Source: Saprolegnia diclina VS20 (lineage: Eukaryota > Oomycota > Saprolegniomycetes > Saprolegniales > Saprolegniaceae). From it: a stretch of 49,345 nucleotides of DNA. The stretch's first letter is position 1, and each line of letters begins with the position of its first letter. This document shows positions 9,128 to 17,792 of this stretch, piece after piece. Both the position numbers and the translations under genes were made by a program. Location: positions 946,879 through 996,223 of the forward strand of contig NW_008246075.1 of the NCBI RefSeq assembly GCF_000281045.1, written 5' to 3'. The notes beneath the pieces are model-generated. The model saw nothing but the letters and a program-made list of their open reading frames with translations, searched no databases and had not been told where the DNA came from.

Positions 9128-10384
9128 ATGGGTCTCTCGAAGGACCAAGAGGTCGACTGCGTCAACAAGTTTGGCTCGGTGCGCATGTTCTCGTACTGCA
9201 GCGACGCGGCGCTCAAGAAGCTCTGCGCGCAAGCCGCGCCGGTCTCGTACGCCAAGGGCCACGTGCTCTCGCGGCAGGGCGTGCCCATGGAGAGCCTCGT
9301 CGTCGTCTCGAGCGGTGTCATCCAGGAGACCAAGGAGATCTCGGGCCAAATGCACTCGTGGGGCGACATTACGCCGGGCAACGCGCTTGGTAGCAACCAC
9401 GTCTTGCGCCGCGATGCGTCGGCCGCGACCGCCAAGTGCGCGACGCCTGTGTTTGGCTACAAGATGGACGCGGACGTGCTCACAAAGGCGCTCATGGACC
9501 CCGAGATTGCACCCGATGTCATGTACTCGCTCCACCGCGAGATTCGCCGCCACATGAACCTTCTCCAGACGCCGCTTCTCGAACAGCACGCCAAGCCGAC
9601 GCCGATCTTTGCAACGTCAGTCGCCGCTGCCGTCGAAAGCTTCTACCGCAGTGCGCTCAACTCGTACTTGAACGCCAAGCTCACGGGCCAGGCGCCGGCG
9701 ACGCTCTTCCCCAACATGGGCGTGCAGATCCCGACGCGCGTGGCCTACATCAACGGCTTCAAGGGCCTGCGCCACTTTTTTGAAAACAACATTGACGCCG
9801 ACGACTACGAAAACCCAGAGGCTGTGCGACTCGTCGAGGCCATCCTCCCGGGTATCCTCATGACGCCCGTGAGCAGCATGCTCGAGGCCTGTAACGCCGG
9901 CCACATGAACCCGGAGCCGTTGCACACGCGCTGGATCCGCGGTCTTGCGCCCCGCGCGGTGCGGGAGATCATCTTTGGCGTCGGTTTGAACCAGCTCTCC
10001 GACTACTTTGAGGAGCGCATTCCGATCGACGACGAGAGCCCCGTGCTCCGCAACGCGCTCGGCAGTCTCTGCGCCGGTGTCGTGTCGGGCTACTTTTCGC
10101 ACGTGCCGCACAACCTCTCGACGCTCAAGCTCATGAACCCGCAAAAGTCGTACATGCACCACATGAAGGACCTCGTCGACCACGCCGAGAGCCGCGTCCC
10201 GAGCAACATCAAGTCGCCGGTCGCGCGCCGCGTGAGCGCGTCGATGCTGGCGTTCTTCTTCCCCAAGGGGCTCGCCATCCGCACGTCGCAGATTGTCGGC
10301 TCGTTCATGATCCTCAACGGGACCATCAACTCGCTCAAGGACTTTGACGTGCTCAACATCCCGTCGTCGCTCGCAGCAAGATGA
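9128..10384 (+). CDS. Cyclic-nucleotide-binding-like domain fused to a divergent mitochondrial-carrier-like domain
   Basis: Single exon, 418 aa, start MGLSKDQEVDCVNKFG; the frame is open further upstream but without an ATG. Residues about 15-110 have the cyclic-nucleotide-binding fold pattern: a start helix, then YAKGHVLSRQGVPMESLVVV, then SSGVIQET, but no obvious phosphate-binding G-E-x-x-x-R motif, so nucleotide binding is doubtful. The remaining 280 residues look like a diverged SLC25 carrier: P-[VH]-[SN] turns (GILMTPVSSMLEACNAGHM, YFSHVPHNLSTLKLMNP), each followed by an R-containing helix (GLAPRAVREIIFGVGLNQL) in the place of the carrier repeat. The canonical P-x-[DE]-x-x-[KR] motif is only partly kept. 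The likely site is an organelle membrane. Both assignments are from pattern recognition. Confidence 0.8.
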   Translation: MGLSKDQEVDCVNKFGSVRMFSYCSDAALKKLCAQAAPVSYAKGHVLSRQGVPMESLVVVSSGVIQETKEISGQMHSWGDITPGNALGSNHVLRRDASAATAKCATPVFGYKMDADVLTKALMDPEIAPDVMYSLHREIRRHMNLLQTPLLEQHAKPTPIFATSVAAAVESFYRSALNSYLNAKLTGQAPATLFPNMGVQIPTRVAYINGFKGLRHFFENNIDADDYENPEAVRLVEAILPGILMTPVSSMLEACNAGHMNPEPLHTRWIRGLAPRAVREIIFGVGLNQLSDYFEERIPIDDESPVLRNALGSLCAGVVSGYFSHVPHNLSTLKLMNPQKSYMHHMKDLVDHAESRVPSNIKSPVARRVSASMLAFFFPKGLAIRTSQIVGSFMILNGTINSLKDFDVLNIPSSLAAR

Positions 10385-10600
10385 ATGGCTCGTCGGCTCT
10401 ATTACTCGTCCTACTTTAACTTTAATCCAGCACCTGTCGTTTGCGCAGTCACGCGTGTAGCGATCTTGCAGCAAGGGTTTGTCCCATGGATGTCCGCGGA
10501 TCCAGTGGGGCATCGCGTTTCCCACCAAAAATGTACGCCTTCATATTCAAGGCCAGTCGGTATACAATCAATACATTTGAAATGCTTTAGATTTCGCCTC

Positions 10601-10672
10601 GCCTTTGTGGCTCAGTGGTAGAGCATCTGTCTTGTAAACAGAAGGTCCCCGGTTCAATCCCGGGCGGAGGCA
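10601..10672 (+). tRNA. tRNA-Thr (anticodon TGT)
   Basis: 72 bases fold as a full cloverleaf. Acceptor GCCTTTG pairs with CGGAGGC (two G-U pairs), the D stem is GCTC/GAGC, and the anticodon stem TCTGT/ACAGA encloses CTTGTAA with anticodon TGT. The T stem is CCCGG/CCGGG with loop TTCAATC, and the discriminator is A. The A box (TGGCTCAGTGG) and B box (GGTTCAATCCC) are intact and there is no intron. CCA is not encoded, as expected for a eukaryote. Confidence 0.97.
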
Positions 10673-10689
10673 TCTTCTAGCGAGGAATA

Positions 10690-10696
10690 TTTTTTT
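10690..10696 (+). terminator. RNA polymerase III terminator (T7)
   Basis: A run of seven T residues begins 18 bases after the tRNA-Thr 3' end, the usual Pol III stop signal. Confidence 0.85.
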
Positions 10697-10759
10697 CACT
10701 TCGCTCAATGCAGCATGAGCGAGTGGCTGCCAGAGGCTTCTACTCGGAGCGACTGTGCG

Positions 10760-11098
10760 TCACTCTGCCATGCCAACCATCGGCCAGTCTATGTGGTCCC
10801 TATTGTCCGGGAACAACGACATGGCTACGTTTCGACGTCCTCGAGCTTGGGCCCTCAGTAGTGTCGAGTCGGCGATCCTAGCTAATACCCACTGTGTGTC
10901 TTGTCTTGACGTCGCCTCGAACACGCAATACTTGGTGATGCGCATCGTGCATGGCGAGGACGACTCGCACGGGCTCTTTCGACAAGCCATACTGGTTCTC
11001 GAGGTGTGGTCAGACCAAGGGAATTCCCTTGGGTTGAGCCCACGTTTTGGATGCGGCAGCGGAAGAAAGAACGTCCCATCGGTGTGTCTGCCTTGCAT
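10760..11098 (-). pseudogene. Coding-like remnant, possibly transposon-derived
   Basis: ATG at 11098, 112 codons to a stop at 10760-10762. The stretch TKYCVFEATSRQDTQWVLA and the end LFPDNRDHIDWPMV look like real protein. However, the codon choice (AGG, AGA, GTA, TCA) lacks the GC3 bias of neighbouring genes, and the other two minus frames also contain protein-like stretches in the same DNA. That fits an old mobile element or a gene damaged by frameshifts and cut by the sequence gap upstream. No family recognised. Confidence 0.3.
11015..11032. repeat. Perfect 18-base palindrome CCAAGGGAATTCCCTTGG
   Basis: Read directly from the sequence; each half is the exact reverse complement of the other. 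Confidence 0.9.
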
Positions 11099-11200
11099 TG
11101 TGTGACCGTAGCAGGACGTACAATCCTCAGTGCGGCTTCGTTCTGGGTCAAATCTTCAGTAGCAAACACGGCTCGGTAGGCGCTCGCGAGGCCAAGAAAT

Positions 11201-11605
11201 NNNNNNNNNNNNNNNNNNNNNNNNNNNNNNNNNNNNNNNNNNNNNNNNNNNNNNNNNNNNNNNNNNNNNNNNNNNNNNNNNNNNNNNNNNNNNNNNNNNN
11301 NNNNNNNNNNNNNNNNNNNNNNNNNNNNNNNNNNNNNNNNNNNNNNNNNNNNNNNNNNNNNNNNNNNNNNNNNNNNNNNNNNNNNNNNNNNNNNNNNNNN
11401 NNNNNNNNNNNNNNNNNNNNNNNNNNNNNNNNNNNNNNNNNNNNNNNNNNNNNNNNNNNNNNNNNNNNNNNNNNNNNNNNNNNNNNNNNNNNNNNNNNNN
11501 NNNNNNNNNNNNNNNNNNNNNNNNNNNNNNNNNNNNNNNNNNNNNNNNNNNNNNNNNNNNNNNNNNNNNNNNNNNNNNNNNNNNNNNNNNNNNNNNNNNN
11601 NNNNN
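11201..11605. other. Assembly gap (405 N)
   Basis: A continuous run of N. The true size and content are unknown; open frames drawn across it have no meaning. Confidence 1.
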
Positions 11606-11939
11606 CCGGAACCCCACCCTTCCGGGCCTTCCGGGGTGCGATATCCCACACCTCGTATCCAGCAAGCCTCCCACTGCCGTTCCACCACCCTCGGTTGCGC
11701 CACCACCACAACTATGTGAGCGTACATGTTGTCGCAACTTCGATGGCCTTCACAACGAAGATCTACGATCTGGGTGTCGGGGGAGTGATGGTCGTAGTGG
11801 GATTTACCTTTTTTCCCTTTCGAAAAACCCAGGTTCGAATTTGGGACAAATGGGCAGAATCCAGTTGTGCTTCTATCGAGGGTTTTGATCGCGAAACTTC
11901 CGCACCGAGAAAAAAGGCCTTTCGGGCGCATCTTGGAGG

Positions 11940-14268
11940 ATGAACGACGCGCTCCTCGACGACATGGAGCGAGCAGAGGCCGAGGGCGAGTACGACCCCC
12001 ATGCTGCGTACCGCCCGCTCCTCGGGCCTGACGCTGCCCCGCTGAAGAACCGGTCGCGCTCGGCCGAAGACGCGGACGCGCTCTGGGCCGAGCTGCACGG
12101 CCAGCCGCCCGCGGCCGAAGCGCCGCCGATCACGCTCAACCTCTTCAAGTTTGGCTCACCGCTGCGCAACAATATTCGCCCGCCGACGTACGAGCCGCTG
12201 GACAGCCCGTCCCTGCGCCGAAAGACGGCGTCGGGCAACGTGGATCTCCGGCGCCACTTGAACATGCCGTCGCTGGCCGCGATCAAGAGCAGCGTCTCAT
12301 CGCGTGGCCGCCATGTGCCCGATGCGCACGGCCATGTCGAGAACGTCGACGCATTCCTCACGGGTCTGTACAACTACTACTACCACGGCGGCGTCGCATG
12401 CTACGTATGCAAGGAGCTCGTCTCGCTCTTCAACATTCTCTTCACCGTCTGCCTCTCGACGTTCCTTCTTGGCTGCCTCGACTGGTCGAGCCTCGCCAAC
12501 TGCAACCAGGATGAGATCGTCGGGTGCAAGCAGCCGCTCTCGGCGTTTGTGACGTTTGACATGCGCCGGTCGCTCTTTGCGACCATTGTGCTCTTCTACT
12601 TTCTGCTCTTCCTCATGTACTGGGTCACGCGGCTCGTGGCGTTCGCCTCCAGCGCACGCGACGCGCTCGACATGCACACGTTCTACACGGAGAAGCTGTG
12701 CATTGACGCTCGCCAAGTGCAGACGATGAAGTGGGACGAGGTGCTCGCCCAAGTGCGTGCACTGCTGCCCTCGCGTAAGGCCGCGACCGCGCCCACGACC
12801 GCGGATGCATACGAGCTGCAGATCGACCCGCAACTGCTCGCGACGCCGCTCGACGCGGCCCGGCGCATCATGCGCAAGGAAAACTACCTCATTGCGTTTC
12901 TCAATTCGCCGCTTCTGCAAGTGTCGTTGCCGCTGCCCGCTTGGCTGCCGACCATGTCGTCGCACGTGCTCTTCTCGCGCAACATGGAGTGGAACCTCCA
13001 CGTGTGCGTGCTTGACCACCTTCTCGACGCGAGCGGCCACCTCGGGCTCCGCGACGCCAAGGCACTGGAGAAGCGGCTCGTGACGGTCGGCGTCATCAAC
13101 CTTGTGCTCACGCCCTTCTTGCTGCTCTTCCGCGTCATCCAGTTCTTCCTTCTCTCGACGCAAGAGTGGTATTTGCACAAGACGTCGTACCTGAGCGCGC
13201 GCCGGTGGAGTCCGCTCGCGATGTGGACCTTTCGCGAGTACAACGAGCTACCGCACGTGTTTGACACGCGCATGGGCCAAGCGTACCCAGCCGCAGAGGC
13301 GTACCTCGCGCTCTTCCCGGCGGGCGTCGTGTCGATCCTCGCGACCGGCGTCTCGTTTTGCGCCGGCTCGATCATGGGCGTCCTCGTCGCACTGAGTGTT
13401 GTTGAAGAGAGCATTTTGCTCGAGGTTGAGCTCGGCCAGCGCCAACTCTTGTGGTACCTCACGGTCGCGACCGGCGTCTTTGCGCTCGCACGGACCTTCC
13501 ACGCGACACCCCGCTTTATGACGGGCGAGAATTGCGAAGACGCAATGGCGCGCCTTGCCGCCGAGACGCACTATTCGCCGCCCGAGTGGAAGGGGTATGT
13601 TGGGTGCTACTTGATACATTGATACGGAGATGGCTGTAGGCACTGCCACACGTACGCGACGCGTGACGCGCTGCTCACGCTCTTCCCGTACAAGGCCGTG
13701 CTCTTCCTCGAAGAGTGCGTATCAGTGCTCTTGACGCCGTACATGCTCTGCCTCGCCTTGCCGCCATTGGCCGACGACATAATTGCATTTTGCCACGACC
13801 ACTCGACGACGCTGCCGGGCGTCGGTGCGGTCTGTCGCTACGCCGAGTTTGACTTTGGTACATATGGCGCTGAGCCCAAGATGGAGAGTTCGTTCCTCAA
13901 CTTCAAGGCCAACCACCCGTCCTGGATGGGCCCGGCCGAAGGCGAGCAGTTGGCCGCCGACCTCACGCGGTTCCGCGGCGAAGAAATGGACAAGTCGCTG
14001 CGCATGGGCGACTCGCTGCTCGAGAGCGCGACGCTGCGCGAGTCGATGTTCCAGCCCATGTCACTCTCGCACCAGCTGCTGCAGTCGCAGGCCATCACCA
14101 TGGCCATGGGCGGTCCGCACTCGAGTGAGTATTACTGGCTCCAAAAGGTAGAGCTCTATTATGCGTGGAAGAAAGAGACCGAGTCTTTTGTGCTAGTACC
14201 ACGAACGCAATGGCCGCCAGCGCGAAGAGACGAAGGAAGAAGAGATGGACGCGAGCCTCAGCATGTAG
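11940..14268 (+). CDS. ATG9: Autophagy-related protein 9 (lipid scramblase)
   Basis: Exons 11940-13594, 13640-14147, 14197-14268; introns of 45 and 49 bases, both ending TAG; 744 aa. ATG9 is the only multispanning membrane protein of the core autophagy machinery. It scrambles lipids in vesicles that seed the autophagosome. The ATG9 core is recognisable: NYYYHGG followed by CYVCKELVSLFNILFTVCLS (first TM pair), the LFATIVLFYFLLFLMYWV segment, the MRKENYLIAFLNS amphipathic region, TPFLLLFRVIQFF, and the late TM block PAGVVSILATGVSFCAG through SVVEESILLEVELG. The segment after exon 2 begins (FPYKAVLFLEECVSVLLTPY) matches the last conserved helix. The N-terminal 120 and C-terminal 100 residues are hydrophilic and divergent. 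The usual family length is 700-1000 aa. Confidence 0.95.
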
Positions 14269-14515
14269 GATCCGTCGCCTGTGGGCAGACTGGCGTCATG
14301 GACAACTTGAATATTACGTGAGCTTGCTTTGTTGAGACACTGGCATGTTGCCGACCGATTCCGAGTCTATCGAGTTGCGCTCGAGCCACGAGGATCTCGT
14401 GTGTTTGGTGAGAGCTGTGGAGAGCAGTCGGTGTCCACTTGAGCCCAAGCCTTCGCCACCAGTGTTTGCAGGCTCGTCTCTGTCTTGCAGCACACGGCCT
14501 TGGCCACTGATGGTC

Positions 14516-14626
14516 CTAGACGTTGAGGTACGAGAGGACCTCTTCGCCGAGCTTGTCGAGGTCGCTGCGCGCCTTGGCCCAGACCTGGGTCGACTCCGCT
14601 TCGGATACGTCGAGCGCTCGCTTCAT
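14516..14626 (-). CDS. Tiny ORF, 36 aa
   Basis: ATG at 14626 to a stop at 14516-14518. The peptide begins MKRALDVSEAESTQVWAKAR and looks like an amphipathic helix with host-like GC3 codon use. It could be an orphan micro-ORF or the last exon of a gene whose other exons I cannot find upstream. Confidence 0.3.
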   Translation of the reverse strand: MKRALDVSEAESTQVWAKARSDLDKLGEEVLSYLNV

Positions 14627-16539
14627 ACCTCTAAATCTTGATTGCGTATGCGTGCTATCCTCGCCGCCTTGGCATGCTCAACGCTCAAACGCTGTTTCCT
14701 ATGACTCAACGCGACTGGAAGGCTACTCATGTGGCGTCGTGAACGGTACGTGGCTTTGGTGTTGCCCAAGTGACGAGCAAGGTGCTAGTAGCAACGCTGA
14801 CGAAGTCTTGGCCCATTCCATCTACCTCTCCACCCTGCGCAGTAATGCGATCCTAGGACAACAAGACGCCTGCTTTGGTCGGCCGAGGGCCCTTTCTCTT
14901 CTTCACTTGGCCTTGGCGTTGCCAAGGTTGGCTCTGTCGCGACGGGTGGTCTGTATGTAGCCTGTGCTGGTGACTCTGCCTTGTGCATACTTGGTGTCGC
15001 ACATGACACGCGCTTGAGTCTCAAAGAAAGAGAATCTCAGCGTCCGCTTCCATCAAAGGGAGCAACGGCACACAACGTGGACAAGGTGGGGACATGGGAC
15101 GAGGCCTCCGGTACCGTAATCTCCTAATGCGACGCTGGGTCGTGCTCGTCCAGGCGCGCTGCGGTCGCGTCTCTGAGGTACTACTAGCGCCAAGCACATG
15201 AGTACGACGACATTATTACTTGCCATCCCAAGCGGTATCCCGCGCTCCAATATTGGAAATCTTGGCGCCCGCGGCTTTTTTGTCGGGCGCTTGGTCATAC
15301 GATTGGAGCATAGAAGGTGTATTAGCCGTAGACAGAAAGCGACACGCGAGCATCGACGCGGGGATCTGAGTCGCATGTCTCGTCCAATATCATGGTCCAA
15401 TATTGCGTCCAGTGAGTGCAACTGCCCGCCTGCGTAATCGCTCACATAGCCGTCCATCCATCGGTACCGTTCAGCAGCACAGAAGGCGCTCACGAGACAC
15501 GACTGGGATTAGGAGACCGGCTTTGCGAACGTAATTTGGCTTGTCGTCCGAGCTCGGTACAAACCGGCGCCGAAAATTACCGGACCGTGCACTGGTGGCT
15601 TCTTCAATGGACGTTCTGGCGTCTCGCGGATCCAAGAAGCCTCGAGAATCCACGAACAACGGTGCATGATCAAACAAGAGACGATGCATCCGACGCGCAC
15701 CTGCGCTGCTTCGTAGAGCTACATGAAGGAATATCTCGATGCACTCTAAACTTTGACTTTGTCCAGCGGGCTGCGCCGGCGCAAACTACATTTGCCGAAG
15801 AGCGAAGATCGCAAGAAAGGACGACACAAACTGCGTTTCATTGGCTATCACCCAAGATGATTTTGGCCAATCCACGTCTTGTTCCGCTCTTGCCCGTTGG
15901 ACTTGGTGGTGATTCGCACGATTACGGGTCGTTGGCGCTCACGTCGACTCGGAAGATGATTAGGTGGGCGTCCAACTCGGAAATAAATTTTTGAAGTGCG
16001 GTCCTGCGTCAGGTCCTGCGTGCTGGGATTGCGTTCCGGCAGCTGCGTTCCGGCCTTGGCTGCGGCTGCCAAAGACCGTCCCTTCGCCACGTCGCCACAT
16101 ACATTTTCCGCTCGCGAAGGAATCTAGCATCCTTCCCTCACCTTGCATGAACGGGTCATGCTGGGTGCGGCCCGATCAGAAGCACACGCCCGCGTCCAAG
16201 TTGTTCTGATTGGCTGAAACCAGCTGCAGCGCTAAGAAAGAGCCAATCATCAACGCGATAATTCATACAGCGTCCGCCACATGGCTCGCAACGAGGAGCT
16301 TGCACTGGCGGACTGCTGTATGTCTCTGGGCTACTCAAATTGTACATACCGGTACCGGGAGTCGTCGTCCTACGATCTGGCGCCGAGTACACGGCGCTGG
16401 GACCCACGCATGGCCCGCGTCTTTGGCGACGAGACCGGCTCCTCGATCGTTTATGTCGCCGTCACCGCGTGTCGCAGGCGCCTAGCGTGCATGTCCCACG
16501 CTGGTAGCTTCGAACTTCGATGTAATCCCCCGAGCACCA

Positions 16540-16557
16540 ATCCAACGGCCGTTGGAT
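16540..16557. repeat. Perfect 18-base palindrome upstream of the PX gene
   Basis: ATCCAACGGCCGTTGGAT, centred about 99 bases before the chosen start codon; it overlaps a CCAAT pentamer at its left edge. Confidence 0.85.
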
Positions 16558-16646
16558 CGAAGTTGCCGTGGCAAAGGCTGGTTGAACCTTCCAAAGCAGC
16601 GCGCAATCTGGGCACCATTCCCCAAATTTGCTTGTACGAAGAAAGC

Positions 16647-17270
16647 ATGGCCGTCTTTGTCGAAAGCATTAGCCCGATCCAAGCCAAGGTCGTCGCCGTC
16701 GGCGTCCTTCACAGCGTCACTGTCTACGTCATTCGCGTGCACCACGGCGACGACGTCTGGTACATTGCGCGCCGCTACTCGGAGTTCCACGAGCTCATGA
16801 AGACGATCCAAGCGGTCTCGGCCACGACTGTGTGCGACGTTTCGACGCACTTTCAGACCTTTGGCATCATCGAATCCTTCCCGAAGAAGAAGCTCTTCAA
16901 CACGCGGTCGCTCGCGCTCTCGCGCCTCGAAGAGCTGCAAGAGTTTCTCAAGACGATCCTCATGGCCACCCAAGGCTTGACGTCCGACGTCGACGAAGCG
17001 TGCTCGATGGCCCACGGCGTGCGCGCGTTCCTTGAAGCGCCGGCGTCGCCGACCACGTCGCCGTCCCACAGCAACAAGCGGGACACGAACGCGCGCATTT
17101 TTGGCCAGCTCAGCGCCATCTACAAGAACGAAGAAGAGCTCGACGAGAGTAACAACGTCGTGCGCCAGAGCCATCTGCGCAGCAAGAGTGCGCGCAGCCT
17201 CCGCGACTCGATCGACGCCACCCGCGACTCGTCCTACTACCGCAGCATGAGCGTCGATCTCCAGGGCTAA
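16647..17270 (+). CDS. PX-domain phosphoinositide-binding protein
   Basis: Single exon, 207 aa from ATG 16647. The PX domain (about residues 5-128) has the diagnostic RRYSEFHEL stretch, whose Arg contacts the 3-phosphate of PI3P. The proline-rich loop is FPKKKLF, and a final helix pair (LEELQEFLKTILMATQ) follows. It is expected on endosomal membranes in trafficking. The C-terminal 70 residues are Ser/Arg-rich and probably disordered (SKSARSLRDS, a likely phosphorylation region). The frame stays open upstream to an ATG at 16281 (329 aa), which lies 34-70 bases after a CCAAT pair. I prefer 16647 because the upstream part shows no conserved features and mixed codon use, but the longer form cannot be excluded. 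Confidence 0.85.
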   Translation: MAVFVESISPIQAKVVAVGVLHSVTVYVIRVHHGDDVWYIARRYSEFHELMKTIQAVSATTVCDVSTHFQTFGIIESFPKKKLFNTRSLALSRLEELQEFLKTILMATQGLTSDVDEACSMAHGVRAFLEAPASPTTSPSHSNKRDTNARIFGQLSAIYKNEEELDESNNVVRQSHLRSKSARSLRDSIDATRDSSYYRSMSVDLQG

Positions 17271-17792
17271 GTCGCTCTCGCTTCTATCCGTCCTCGTCCT
17301 CCGTGTATTTAAGCTTTAATGTCGACTGCCGTTCCTTTTTAACATACTTTGGCGCGATACCAACTTGCGTGATGTACCCTACGCCCAGTTGGTGCACAAG
17401 CACTGCCGACTATAGGTCAAGGCATTTAGCCCGCCACATGAATCGTTGGCTGATGTTACATCAAGCACGAGCATGGGCGCGGGCAGGAAGGGAGCGGACG
17501 AGTATGATCCCGGTGACTTTCTCGACGAATACTATCGCTGAATTATCGTGGGACTGAATTTGATCAAGTCAGTGTATCCGGACTATCACTTTATCCGGAT
17601 ATCAAAGTGCATGTTGAAGTCACGGAGGACGCATCGCGCCCAGTTGGGCCCGGAGTAATATATGTCGACCAACATGGTATGGCGATTCCATAGTATCGTT
17701 ATGACAAGAGAATGTACAACACCACGAAGAGTTGCTCCTGGACGCCAATATCACTGGCAGTGTAGACACAATGTCCACGAACGCGCGGTCGC
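17271..17792. other. Intergenic region between convergent genes
   Basis: No gene seen. Two TATCCGG motifs (17575-17581 and 17592-17598) lie here, although the neighbouring genes converge, so this is not an obvious promoter. Confidence 0.5.

Larger units (their letters stand above)
10697..11939. other. Gene-poor region around an assembly gap
   Basis: The left part holds minus-strand coding-like sequence (see 10760-11098). The right part (11606-11939) contains no supported gene and supplies the ATG9 promoter. A perfect 18-base palindrome lies at 11015-11032. Confidence 0.6.
14269..16646. other. Long intergenic region with clustered CCAAT boxes
   Basis: No supported gene except the tiny frame at 14516-14626. 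It contains CCAATATTGG-type sequences near 15249 and 15385-15405. CCAAT/ATTGG pairs occur at 15840 and 15867 and at 16209 and 16243. A perfect palindrome ATCCAACGGCCGTTGGAT lies at 16540-16557. ORFs at 15053-15994 use non-ATG starts and show no protein-like features. Confidence 0.55.

Noticed and set aside
9617-10528. 303-codon minus-strand frame
   Set aside because: Antisense to the CNB/carrier gene; Arg/Val/His-rich without features.
11047-11943. Frames of 187-349 codons spanning the N run
   Set aside because: They cross 405 undetermined bases, so the openness is artificial.
15416-15994. 192-codon plus-strand frame
   Set aside because: Starts at GTG, mixed composition, no motif; probably chance in a gene-free stretch.
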